Part shown: positions 35,846 to 47,060 of the stretch, in pieces
Layout of the letters: each line of letters begins with the position of its first letter
Numbering within the stretch: position 1 is the stretch's first letter
DNA from: Pilaira anomala
Taxonomy: Eukaryota; Mucoromycota; Mucoromycetes; Mucorales; Mucoraceae
Direction: 5' to 3'
DNA: 64,000 bases
NCBI GenBank assembly: GCA_025716855.1
Contig: JAIXMQ010000029.1
Location: forward strand, 308,088 to 372,087
The notes under the pieces: model-generated
What the model saw: the letters and a program-made list of their open reading frames with translations, nothing else
Told to the model about the DNA's origin: nothing
Databases searched by the model: none
Program-made: the position numbers and the translations under genes

Positions 35846-35905
<60 letters not shown>

Positions 35906-36392
35906 CTTGTAATGGTTGGTATCTTTTTGATAGATCTGACGCTGTGCGTCGATGATAGTTTGGTGCAGATGATCTTTGTAGTAAAATTTGATCAGAATAA
36001 GATCGGTTATGATGATGATGCAGGGGTTCTTGGTTGCGTTTATATTTACCGTCATGTTGTAGTTTGGTGTACCCTTTTTTTATCATCATTTTTCCTTGTT
36101 CATGATAATTATCTGCTGATCTTGGTTGCTGTTCCCAGTCTAAATACGTATGAATGTCGGCTTTAGAGTGTGTAGGTGGCTTTCTCTCTTGTTGTTGATT
36201 GGATGAATCACTCGAGCAACTGGATGAAACGAGTGAAATAGGTGATGTTGGTTCTACATTTTTTTTTGTTTTTTTTTTTTTTTCTTTTTAGTTTTTATAT
36301 ATTTCATTTGATTTATATATACCTTCTGTAAAAGATAATGGTTTACTAAGCATGTCCTGAATAGGAGGAAGATAAACTCTACGGCTCTCCAT
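35616..36392 (-). CDS. C2H2 zinc-finger protein, two fingers
   Basis: Probable DNA-binding transcription factor. Two minus-strand exons, 36392-36323 and 36253-35616, join at a split Glu codon (LSFTE/EPTSP) for 235 residues. The N-terminus MESRRVYLPPIQDMLS begins the protein; MLS and PPI motifs of this kind are common at the start of fungal C2H2 regulators. A Ser/Gln/His-rich stretch follows. Then comes a run of about 20 or more Asn, encoded by an ATT/AAT repeat at 35846-35902. Two classical fingers follow near the C-terminus: YKCTQCLKTFSRPSSLRIH and HVCPQVGCGRRFSVQSNMRR, joined by the TGEKP-type linker. The short end QQPQGYI follows. Target genes cannot be told. Confidence 0.85.
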
Positions 36393-36797
36393 TTTTGTAT
36401 CGAAAAAAAAAATATGTTGGGAAAAATATTTATAAAAGAAAAAAAGAAAGAGAAAGAAGAGAAGGAATAAATAAACATATTTCAATACCAGTAACATTTA
36501 TACCATATCGTGAAAAAAAATATGTCTGTAACTATTAAGGTTCTACTATTACCATTGGTTTATAAAAGGATCATACTTATATAACAAAAAGAACAATACA
36601 ATGTACATACTTATTTTTTCTTCTTTACGAATCCTTAATTTCACATCGTTTAGTCTTCAAATGAATCATTTGTATATAAAAGAAAGAGCAAGGGGCATGC
36701 ACTATCAACAAATGTATAGATATTCCAAAGGAGTAAAACCCAAAAAAATATCTGCGCGAAAATGGTAATCTGAGTCAATCTATCTTTCTGCATTCTT

Positions 36798-36854
<57 letters not shown>

Positions 36855-37390
36855 TAGTAAAGACCTTACATGATGTTATCGTCGATCCTTTTACTTAATC
36901 TGCATATTATTTAGACGCACATAACTTTTGGTCTCATTTTTTAAAAACTATGTATACAACTTTGCTTATTTTAAGAAAAGGAAAGTGTAAAAAAGAGAGC
37001 AGACCCGGTCATAAGGTCCAACTTGAAGAGCCATGGGACTCGATTGTACTACCTTTGATCTTTCTCTCTCTATTTCCTCCTTATATCATGAAACATCCGA
37101 CATTACAATACTCACGCTTGTTATTCCAAATATCTTTTCTCTACGAGTGGTGTTTTACACTTGTTAAATCAGTAATATGTAGTTTTGACATAAAATTGTT
37201 ATTGGGAGAGAAACATTACTACCTATTAATCTCTACGAAATTTCCATACTAATAATAGCACAGTGTATACACTATTATCAGAAATTATCGAATAAAATAA
37301 TTTTTGCGTGAAATAAAAAAAGAAGTTCATAGTCTAGAACAGATTTTATGATTCAAATATACACAAAAATGCCCAAAACACACTACGAGT
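36393..37390. other. Spacer with 52-nt poly-T
   Basis: AT-rich spacer with a T run at 36800-36851. The open frame at about 36950-37252 has some mixed composition but no recognised motif, splice site or family, so I do not call it a gene. Confidence 0.45.
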
Positions 37391-37517
37391 TCAAAATGTT
37401 GGTGAAATGAAGACGAAAAATGTGATAGATACTCTCTCAGCCACGCTTTATTTTTCCTTATATGTAATAAAATTATTTCCCCTTTCTTTTTTATATCTTT
37501 CTGCTAAGCAGAGGAAT

Positions 37518-37557
<40 letters not shown>

Positions 37558-37694
37558 GGAGGGAAATTTTGAATAGAAATAAAATAAGAGAATAATACTA
37601 AAATAATTACTAGATAAACTAAGAACCGAAGAAACGATGGTACCAAGGGTGGGTATCTATCACATTTTTCGTCTTCATTTCACCAACATTTTGA
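37391..37694. repeat. Perfect 42-bp inverted repeat, MITE-like
   Basis: Positions 37391-37432 and 37653-37694 are exact reverse complements over 42 bases, separated by 220 bp. The arms begin TCAAAATGTTGGTGAAATGA. The loop holds a ~36-nt T tract (about 37521-37556). The two flanks outside the arms do not match each other. This suits a small non-autonomous DNA element or a strong hairpin. No clear target duplication was seen. Confidence 0.85.
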
Positions 37695-38148
37695 TTGTTT
37701 GTCGTATCTAAATCAATCTAAGTTGGTTCCATTCCGACTGCAAATGTGATAGGCTTCTCAGCTGTAGAAAAAATTGAATTGGTAATTGACGAACTAGAAG
37801 ACTCCTTGGTGATATATACCGGATATATATCTTTATCATTGATTACTATTTAGAGGGCGGTTCCGCCTTCTTTCTGACATTATATCTTATTTCTGATTAA
37901 TAATTTATATCCCAGTATCGCAAAGCTCTATCTGAATATTTCCAGGAATACAAAAAACGCTTAAACCCATATTTGGTCTTTTCTTCAAAAGCTTAAATTA
38001 TCAACTCATAAATTTATGTGTGTAGCACATAAATTACTTCTCGATCCAAGACTGTCAAATCTACTGTCAAAGAACCAGACTCTTTTCCACTCTTTTATTT
38101 TAGTATAAATACATCCTCTTTTTTCTCATAAATAAAAACCTTATTATC
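37695..38148. other. Spacer, no gene recognised
   Basis: Contains two small palindromes: GGCGG TT CCGCC at about 37857-37868, and GATATATACCGGATATATATC near 37810-37830. No coding region is supported. Confidence 0.4.
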
Positions 38149-38696
38149 TTATATTTTAAGACTTTCAACAAATCTAACGTTGCTTATTTGAACATATTTA
38201 TCACTTGGCAGTTGGCTAGTAATAATATTTTTCAAAGGTATTTCAGTGTAAGCTCCAATTTGCGTGTTCTTTGACCTTTTAGATAGAATGACCTTTTTGA
38301 ACAGCTTTGGTACTTGATGCTGATCGTATGGAATGAGCTTTATAGATGGAAGTGTCAATACCTGACACTTGCATAATTCGTTTGACCCATTGAGACGACA
38401 TAGTAGTTGGTTTAATAGAAGAGACCTTTCTGGTTTATTCAAATAAGCTAAAAATAGTGTATGATCTACTGCTAATGATACTCTCAACTCTCTTTTTTTT
38501 TCACAAATTCATTCAATGTAGTTACAGGGCAAATATCCCGATTTTCGATAGCACCCAGTCTTGTTGTTTTGATTTGGCTTTCCTTTGGTTGTCTAAAATG
38601 AAGTGTTACTGCTAATTCTATCGTACTATCGGATGAAAAGTCAACATGAGATGTTCGAGCTATAAATGAGATAGAACAAACGAAAATAAAGTGCAA
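38149..38696 (-). pseudogene. Crypton-like tyrosine recombinase remnant (copy A)
   Basis: Minus-strand remnant of a tyrosine recombinase of the Crypton or phage-integrase type. From a TTTATAG acceptor near 38662 the protein shows LAVTLHFRQPKESQIKTTRL then GAIENRDICPVTTLNEF. This is the pattern of the catalytic domain between its first Arg region and the CP-x-x-L segment. A frameshift near 38485 moves the rest (VDHTLFLAYLNKPERSLLLN onwards) into another frame that ends at 38149. The His-x-x-Arg and Tyr boxes are not clearly present, so it is decayed. The intron sequence upstream (38650-39080) matches copy B at 62.3-62.9 kb. Confidence 0.55.
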
Positions 38697-39090
38697 TAAA
38701 AATATGTAACAAAGGTTAAATAATCAGACTGCAAAAATAAACTAAACTTTATTAAAAGATACAAAAGCATCTTAGTATTAGTAAAATAGTAATTAAAGAG
38801 GCGTTACATGAATAGTGAAACCTGACCTAGGTTTCGACCATCAGTTTGCCCACGTTGCTTGTCCTGGATAAACTGGTTCCTGAAGATTAACTAAGTTAAT
38901 GTAACTGGCTGCTGTACCTGATAATTAATATAAAAGGAGATTTAATGTCAATAAATACGATGATGTGATTTATATAAAAGAGCTAATTAATTAATCAGAG
39001 TAGATAAACTTGTTGTATAGAAAAATAGAAGGAAGTTGAGAGCATATGATAATTATATGAGAATATAATGTGCTCGTTCACAACATTACC
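38643..39090 (-). repeat. Intron/leader of Crypton-like copy A, matches 62334-62940
   Basis: Blocks such as ACTGCAAAAATAAACTAAAC, GCTGTACCTGATAATTA, ATGATGTGATTTATATA and GAGAATATAATGTGCTCG occur in the same order here and at 62.33-62.94 kb. This shows two diverged copies of one element. Both have an acceptor-like TATAG next to CTCGAACATCTCAT. Confidence 0.7.
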
Positions 39091-39201
39091 CCCACCAGAT
39101 ACATAGTAGGTATTATCAAAAAATTGGAAGTGGGTCACAGCCCGGAAGACAGAATTTTTGGTCCGGTCACCGGATTTTTGTGAATAATTGAAAATACCCA
39201 T

Positions 39202-39781
39202 TTTTTAAACCCCCCCCCAAAAAAAAAGCATTGTTTGGATCATCAAATAAGCAAAAACAGCATTGTTACTTAAATAAATACCAAATATAATATTGTGTTA
39301 TTTTGAAAATATAACGATACTGAAAAAAATAGCGTACCCCTAATAAAATATTACCGTTTGTTGCATCTATTTTCAATCAGTCTTTAAAAAGAAATATATA
39401 TCCTTTACTCGTTCTAACATACGAGAAGCATACTATCTTATCTGGATCTATTATGTATCCGATCATGATTGATTTATATTTCACTCTATTATACCATGGT
39501 CTAGTTATAATAAGCCGCTTAAACAAGCAAATATCAGCCGTTATCATTACCACTTCTTTTGATAGGTATATCTACTTATTTACTTATCTGGATAACATAT
39601 GCTATGACTGGTACATATGCCATGATTGGTACTGTTCTGTCTGTTTTAATATAACAAGCACAGACCTGAAATGCTAATTATACTCAGAGTAACTATTATT
39701 ATATAAAAGGTAAGCATAAACAAACTCTTTGTTGAATCACTCTCTATTTTTATAAGTTTTATTTTATTAATAATTTACAAG
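39202..39781. other. Possible LTR-like region before the Ndc10-like ORF
   Basis: AT-rich region with a TATA-like box (TATATAAAAGG near 39701) and a leader ending TTTACAAG before ATG 39782. The part around 39625-39690 resembles 41795-41835 (both contain AACAAGCAC followed by GACCTGAA). This hints that both are ends of one LTR-type repeat. Weak evidence. Confidence 0.35.
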
Positions 39782-40716
39782 ATGAGTATTCACAACAACA
39801 GATTAAATAATCAAGCTGAGTCTAGCCGTACGGCAATGTCTATAAGTCAACAGAATCAGCGTAACATGGAAAACTCTGCTATTGAAGCATCATTAGCATA
39901 CGAAACTCGTGCAGTAGTAGAAGACGTTAGACCACGTAACACTGCTTATGCCTATGCCCCTAAGCAAGAAAAGTTTAAGGTATATATAGTAAAAAGTTAC
40001 ATCGTCTTCAACTCCTAAAACTAACGACACAACTTTTTTTTTATAGCAATGGTGTATTAACAACGATTACCCCAGCGATTTTGTTACTGATATGAAGGTC
40101 GCACGTTTCATTAAAGGGATCTATGAAGCTGGTATTTCCGTACCTGTCAAAGAAGCTGATGGATCTATTACTGTTGTTAGAAAAGGATACAGTCATGAAA
40201 CTTTGAAGCAATACACGAAAGCTTGTGTGGATTTATACCACAAACAGATGTCAGAGAATTGTGGGACTTTAACTATGATTTACCCTCGAGGCAAGACATT
40301 AGAGGCTTATGAAAGGTGCTTGAAGAAGCTTTGTTCAGTAGCCCGTAACACTGAAGATTATGTTGATCCTGGTATTGGATCAATTCAAGATGGTTACAAT
40401 TGCGAGCAAATGTCTCAGGTGGCTGACTATTATATGAAGGGAGGGAAAAAGGCTGGTGATGGGCTTAGGGATGATCGAATGGTTTTTTTGTTAAATCATA
40501 TGATGATGCTTCGTGGTGAGACTTTGAGATCCACCAACCTCAACCATTTGTTTTCTTTGGAATTCTAGGATGAAGGTGCCACTCGCTATCCTGTGTTTGT
40601 CATGATGATTACTGGTGGCAAGACTAACCAAGAAATGAACAAGTTGTTGTACAGTGGTGTTATTAGACATAAGAATGTTTATACGTGTGCTTTTGGTGCG
40701 GTCGGCTTGTATCTTT
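39782..40716 (+). pseudogene. Ndc10-like (Crypton-related) protein, truncated
   Basis: Protein resembling the Ndc10/Gcr1-type DNA-binding domain derived from Crypton tyrosine recombinases. Exon 1 is 39782-39979 and exon 2 starts at 40047, with a clean GTATAT...TTATAG intron. Exon 1 is Gln/Asn-rich. Exon 2 has the N-terminal core-binding fold (KVARFIKGIYEAGISVPV; YSHETLKQYTKACVDLYHKQ). It then reaches the central domain (MVFLLNHMMMLRGETLRS), where a TAG at 40566-40568 interrupts. The same frame continues after the stop with VMMITGGKTNQEM and the conserved SGVIRHKNVYTCAFGAVGLY. It then runs into the ~920-bp LTR at 40717, which removes the rest. So it has one nonsense codon and an insertion truncation. 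Confidence 0.7.
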
Positions 40717-41639
40717 TGTCGTATTTGCGTCATCTCTACTTATAAATATAAGTAGATCAGGGTTATAAACTAAACATTATTATAATAAAAACCTGACATA
40801 TCTTCATAATAATATACATGTTTAACATTGTATATTATTATCAATATCTTGAACCTAAGGAAATATTCTATATTCAAATGCATATACAAATTGACGTAAA
40901 ATAAGATCAATGGTAAAAAACCAAGATCAAATAATAAAATATAATTGAGAATAAAACAATACAAATAAAGTAAATACTCAATTCATATTAATAGAAAATA
41001 AGAGATATTTACCGGTAATAGTCTCGATACAAGCTTAGCTACCTTGTGTTGGGGTAAGAACGACTATTACTGGCAAAAATACATTATTAATCTATTAATA
41101 TTAAATAGTAATATTATATAACCTGTTTACAAAATAAATAAAAAAGAATAACATTGTTGGAATAAAGATTATCTCAGCAACTGTCAATTCTATCCCGAAA
41201 CTGGGAAAACATGATATCAATCTAAGAATAAGGTTGATCAGGTCGTATGATAGAAAAATAGTTCTTGTCAGTTTAAAAGTATGCGCATTTACCAATGAAA
41301 TCTGTAACAACGGAATCCAGACTAATAACAACCATGTAAGTAATTACAAGGTGATCTTTAGTCAGGAACCAGATATGTTGTTATCCAATCGGGTAGATAG
41401 GATCCACGATTATTTATGGTCAATTCGAAAGAGTAGAACGTACTTATTCAAAAGCAGAAGAGTTGGGTATAGATTCGTTTAAACCCATCAAAAAGATGGT
41501 CCTTATTCAAACACAACTCATCAGGATATTCAAAATATAAAAGATGATTATTATTTTAGTTTAGAAGAGTTCTTTCAGTTTTATTTTATCTAATAAAATC
41601 AACCCTAAGTCTTTTCTCATTAATTACTGATTCTCCACA
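40717..41639 (-). repeat. ~920-bp LTR, copy 1
   Basis: Inverted relative to the copies at 53222-54153 and 56172-57089 and clearly homologous end to end. It has TG...CA ends (TGTCGTATTTGCG on the plus strand; CTCCACA at the far end). Near the left end is the palindrome CTACTTATAAATATAAGTAG. Unlike the other two copies I see no matching target duplication (TCTTT against ATACT). The flanks may therefore have rearranged. Confidence 0.8.
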
Positions 41640-41848
41640 ATACTAAGTTCTATATACTATCGTCCAGTAATTTTGATCCGGTAAATAGTAACATGGATTA
41701 TCCGTTAACATTGATAGGTTCTGGTTATTCTATTTTAACTACACCAGGAACATGGGTCAATGTCACACGATGATTGGTATTGTTCTTCCTGCATCAATAA
41801 CAAGCACGGACCTGAATAATGATTTACACTCAGTTTTGACATGTATAT
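41640..41848 (+). repeat. LTR-like flank split by the LINE (left part)
   Basis: Sequence continuing from the LTR end to the LINE insertion. Its last 13 bases (41836-41848) are the left target duplication TTGACATGTATAT. Before the LINE inserted it continued at 52060 with a TATATAAACCC box and poly(A)-like AATAAAAG, an LTR-like promoter layout. Confidence 0.45.
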
Positions 41849-44339
41849 TTTTTTTTTTGTATTAAGTGTAGACTTAATTGGATGAAGAATTATTTAAAAT
41901 TAAATAAAGAAAGCAAAAAGATTGTAATAGGAAGAAATAGTAATATATAATAGGATTCTGTCAGTTTGATATTTAGAACGTTGTGTCGGTTGTAGTATTA
42001 TCGGCTAGCCAGCTTTTGTATGCTTGAATACCTTTTTGATGGTCGCTATGAAATCGTTGATATACAGCGGTAGATATACAAGGCTCGTTGTTTAGCACAC
42101 AGTGCCAATGGTATTTCCATATTGCTGAGAAAATTGTACCTAGTAACACGAGGTGTTGGTTCTCTAATTGTTTCACCTTTCCAGTTCTAGCGGCGTCTAC
42201 TTGATTCAGACTGACCAGTCCGGCCCATATAGTTAAGCCATCGGGAAACTTGTTATTAATACCCAGATTTAATGTGATATCAACCCAGAGTCGCCATTTT
42301 CTTTCACATCCAACTGTGAAGTGATATAGTTCCTCGGTAGCATTTGCTTGACAAATGGAACAAAGAGAGGAAGGGAATTTGTTTGGTCCAAATTTATGTA
42401 ATCTCTTGTTATAGCCTATACAGTCTTGAAGTAGCCTCCACCATAGAGTGAATGCTTTACTCGTCATCCTGAGAGACCAAAAACTTTTTCCAGTAGGTTG
42501 GCTGCAATAAGAATCGAATCGGGATAGTCATAGGCGGGTGCCTATCAGAACGTAGTATCCTACCAAAGTCTGGGTGCCAAGAGTGTCGTAGGTAGCTGAG
42601 AGGAATATGTTGTACACTGAAGCATAGAGAGGAACTATAATCAATTTTCCAATGAGAGCAATCAGGTAACCAGGACTGGCTGACGGTACCATTGGATGAG
42701 GCAGGTTTCGCGAGTAATTCCAAAGTATTGTGTACTAAAGGGATGAATGTTGGGAGGGATCTATTAGATGTATTCTGAGACAATGCTGTCTTGACTTGCT
42801 TAAGAATGCCATGTACGGGAGCCCTATTAATAGACGGGAATAATACATTTCGACCTTGGTGCCAAGTAAAAAGATCCGTTATAACATATCTCGTCGGTAT
42901 AGGGGGATGGCCGTTTTGGTCATTTGTATGTAGAAGTAGACCCTGAAGAGGCAGATCAAGATACCACCGAGCACTCCAAGTAGTAGTTGCTAGTAATGGT
43001 GGTAGTTTAGATATTAACGTTCCAATATGAGAGATAGTTGGTAATGTAGAGAAACAGCTTTGAAATAGCTTCGGGTACATAAACCATGATAGTATAGACG
43101 CGTGACCCGTATATTTCTGGAAACAATATACAATCCATGGAGACACAAAATCCAGTTTTGAAGGACCTTTGATCAGCCGTTGTAAATAAACCATATGTAA
43201 GGTAAAGCGTTGTTCCTCAATGTCAATGAGATTAAGGCCACCTCGTTGTTTTGACAAGCACATTACCGACCAGCTCGGTTTTGGCCAAAATGGGATAACG
43301 AAATCCTTGACAATCTTTTTAATTTCCATAATCCATTTTTTGGGTACCGGTATAACTCGTAGGCAATGCCATACTCGACTGAGTAGTAGAGTATTAGTAA
43401 CTAGACTAGATCCGCGAACAGAAAGATGACATGGTTTCAATAAATGACTATGTCGAAGCACTTTTAGTTTTAGTTCATCTAAAAATACTTGAAGTTGAGC
43501 ATCAGTATGGTATAGGGGATAGCCAAGATATCGAATGTAGGTCGAAGAGGTATTGTCGTGCCATTCAACACCATGGTTTCGAGCAATGGAGGTCCATGTA
43601 TCAAGTCTTGCACCAGATAGAGATATCAGTACCGTCTTGTCAAGATTAACTCTGGCATTGGAGGCATAGTTATAGTGTTGTAAGAGATCAAGTAACACCT
43701 GCCACTCATGAACGTCATTTAGAAAAACTTCTAGGTCATCTGCATAGCTTAAAAGTTTTATAGGATCCGGTATGGTAGCGGTCGATTGACAAATAAAATC
43801 ATCTTTGGGTAGATGCGTAGGCTGTTGTGGCTGTATACGAGAAGGTAGTGAGACCGGAAGTAAAGAAACTCCATTGAGTCTTGGGCATGCTATAATAGAT
43901 CGAAGCATAGGTTCAAATGCCAAATTGAAAAGAAGTGGTGATAATGGATCGCCTTGACGTAATCCACGTAGCTGTGAGATAGGGGAGCTAAGCCAGCCGT
44001 TTATCGAAATGTTGATTTGAGTCTGGAAAAATAGTGTATCCAAAGCGTTCACTAAAGAAGAAGGAAAACCAAAGTGATGAAGAAGTACCCGTTGCAGGTA
44101 CTCTGGGTGAATTCGGTCATAAGCCACTATGGCCAGAGACACAGTAATTGATACTGCTGTTAGACATTTATTTTCGAAGCACAGATATTTAATTTCCCAT
44201 CGCAGAAATTTAATTACTGAATCATTTTTCAACCCGCGCTCTATGCATTTATTAAATAAACAGGTAATACTGATACGCTGGAGGTACCAGTTTCTATTAT
44301 ATCTTATAAAAAACTTAAAAAATGAGGGTTTTTTTTTCA

Positions 44340-44440
44340 TTTATTCACATTCAGAACAAGGTAAAAAAAAAAAAAAAAAAAAAAAGGTGGCAGGAGGTTA
44401 AAGGAAAGACAAAAAAAAAAAAAAAAAAAAAAAAAACCCC
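44340..44440. repeat. Poly-A tracts in the CACTA-like element
   Basis: Two A runs (about 44361-44383 and 44411-44435) flank a short GGTGGCAGG segment. The second CACTA-like copy has one such run at the same place, so the tracts vary between copies. Confidence 0.75.
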
Positions 44441-45571
44441 CGGTTTCTGAAACTAAACGTTTTACAGCTACATTTATACAAGCTTTTTATATTTAAGCCT
44501 ATATATTTTAATACTAAAACAATTAGAGTTTCTTTATCTAGTTTTATTTCAGAAACATATTGATTTGATGCCAAAAAAAGAAATCTCATTGATTTACTTA
44601 CGTCACGTGCTCCCCAGCAAATTATTTAACCCTTAAAAATTGAGAGCCCCGCTTTTCAAGGCTCTTTGTTTATATACAATTCCGAACGTAATGAGATGGG
44701 TTAGACGAATCTGGTACATTCCTTTTTTTTTTTGCCAATCTAGACTGACATGTTTTTAACTTATGGCTTTATTTACTAGAACAGACCGTGGAATAAGCTC
44801 ATTTACTTTAGAATGCTTTTTCTTTCGTGTTCGATTTCTTATATAATAGACCGAAACTCTAGACACGCCTACAGCTCAAACATGTAATGTGCCTATAATA
44901 CTATGGTACATAAAGTAACTACTAAATTCATATTCCATATTTTTTTTATAAGCTAACGATATAAAAGTTTTTTTATTTAAGAGAAAAAAAAAGAAATCTA
45001 TATATTTGGTATGTGGAGTTAAGAATATGAGAAAAAAGATACATTAAATGTCGATGCTAGAACGCGAAAAAGAAAGTTATAAGTTTTGAATGCTACCAGC
45101 AGAAGATTTGATGCTGTAGGAAATTTGTTTAAAACGTGAGTATATATGTATATATAATCTAATACATTTAAATACAGTCTAATACTTACTCTATATAGCA
45201 GGATCCAAACATAAAACGGTGTTTACCACGACGATTTCTTTTTTCTTTATTCTATCAAAAGAACAGCTATATATTTAATCATTTATCCAAGCTCCACCAG
45301 CAATTGTTATTTCAAAATTATTGATTTTCACTTGATGAAAAGGAGTAGAACTGGAACGACTATAGTAGTATTTCTTAAGGGATTTGATAATACTCTTGAT
45401 TGGTAGAAACACGAAGTCTCTTGTTGCTGTTAGAAGGATTGGGCAAAGTATAATTAGACATTATTAGTGTTTGAAAAGATGAAAAGTACTACTATTATAT
45501 AGGCAAAAAAAAAAAAAAAAAAAAGAGAGAGATAGGATATAATGGCTCATTTATTCATTTATGTTGTAAAA

Positions 45572-45626
45572 ATTGGATGATTTTGACAAGTCGGATGATT
45601 TTGACAAGTCGGATGATTTTGTCAAA
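45572..45626. repeat. 18-bp tandem repeat, three units
   Basis: Three near-identical copies of the unit GGATGATTTTGACAAGTC in tandem, the last degenerate, inside the CACTA-like element. Confidence 0.8.
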
Positions 45627-46089
45627 TTGGGTATACAAATTGAAAGTACACAACAGATCGTTCAATCTCTTTGAAAAAATCAGATCATCTTCTTTAAAAT
45701 TTGAACGAATCAATAAGGTTTGTCTATTTTGTGCGTTACAAACATAGGATTTCGATATTTTATTGGTTGTCTTATGCACAAAAAAAAAAAAAAGGAAGGT
45801 AATTATATAAAGAGCTCTTCTGTTTTTTTCTCTCTCTTTTCTCTTTTCTTTCTTTCATTTTTATCATCTCTTTCATCTATTTTTTTTGTATTATTTCTTT
45901 ATCAATAAAAACTATTCATAACTTATATCTCATATCACAATAGACATAGGTGCTTTTAAAAGTTACTTTATTTTATAGGGCTAAAAAGCTACTTTTATTA
46001 TACAAACTTATAGGTTTAACTCTCTAGGGGTCATGGATCTTTCTGAGCAATAAGGTACTCAAATTTACTTTAAGTCTTTAGACTATAAC

Positions 46090-46468
46090 GACTTATGCTA
46101 ATGCTTCTCCTTCTTGGACATTAGGAATCTTGGAGTTTCTTTCTCACAGCTTAAAGCTGAATATTACTTTTTTAAGGTACATCTTTGACAAATAAAACAA
46201 TTAAATACGTGTATAGTAACTTCCCCTTTAAATTCAAAACAGTTTATTTGTATTTCAATCATCTTATTGTATAGCAATGGTAAATTTAAAAATATATCAC
46301 TCTAAATTACAAACATCTAATTATCTTTCTTTATTTTAGGTAATACTTTCGAATTTGACTCTTTGGTCTATGGCAAGTATGTAATGCTGGATCCTAGTAG
46401 TAATAGACTTTCTCAAGTCATATTGTCACATCAAAGGATGATTAATATTTGGCTGTTGTTTTTCTAGA
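46090..46468 (+). pseudogene. Captured gene fragment inside the CACTA-like element
   Basis: Two protein-like stretches separated by an intron-like gap. The first, about 46090-46175, reads TTYANASPSWTLGILEFLSH and ends at an AGGTACAT donor-like site. The second begins after TTATTTTAG near 46340 and reads GNTFEFDSLVYGKYVMLDPS then NRLSQVILSHQRMINIWLLF to a TAG. I do not recognise the family. The composition is unlike random AT-rich DNA. It may be host sequence picked up by the transposon. Confidence 0.35.
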
Positions 46469-46699
46469 CTTTTTTTTTTTACATTTGTTACTATTATCTA
46501 TAACGCTCATTTACATGTATATAAAATAAATAAAATGTTCCATTTGTTCACATTATAATTCTTAATCTGCCTCTATAAGCCATATTATTATTATGGACGC
46601 ATTCAAATATTCGTTTTTTTTTTTTTTTTTTTTTTTTTGTATCATATTTCTATTCGTTTTAAAGTTCAAACGATACCATATTTTGTATATTTATGGCCG

Positions 46700-47060
46700 T
46701 TATACGGTTTTTATTTCACTGAAGACAGTAATTTTTTTACGCTCTTTAGAATATATTTTACCGTCATTAGGTTGTTTTACACTCTCTTTAGTAAATATAA
46801 TTCTGCTCTCATCATAATTTTTACGGTACTTAGTGAATAATATACTGAATTATTTAAGAGTAAAAAAAACCGTCGTCAGTAATCATATTACTGAAATTAT
46901 CAGTATTTTTTTTTCTATCTTTAGAATTTTAATTACTGAAATTTTTAGTATTTTTATTTCTACCTTCAGTATTTTAAATACTGAAAAATTCAGTAATTAA
47001 TTTTCTATCTTCAGGGTACATTGTAACTCATATATACTGAATTTTAGCTGTAAATTTTCA
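46700..47060. repeat. Subterminal repeat cluster
   Basis: Many copies, in both orientations, of short motifs such as TACTGAA, TTCAGTA and CAGTAAT in about 360 bp next to the right end of the CACTA-like element. Probable transposase-binding array by analogy with plant CACTA elements. Confidence 0.6.

Noticed and set aside
36950..37252. 100-residue open frame
   Set aside because: Composition is mixed, but there is no family signature, no splice site and no sign of conservation; left as spacer.
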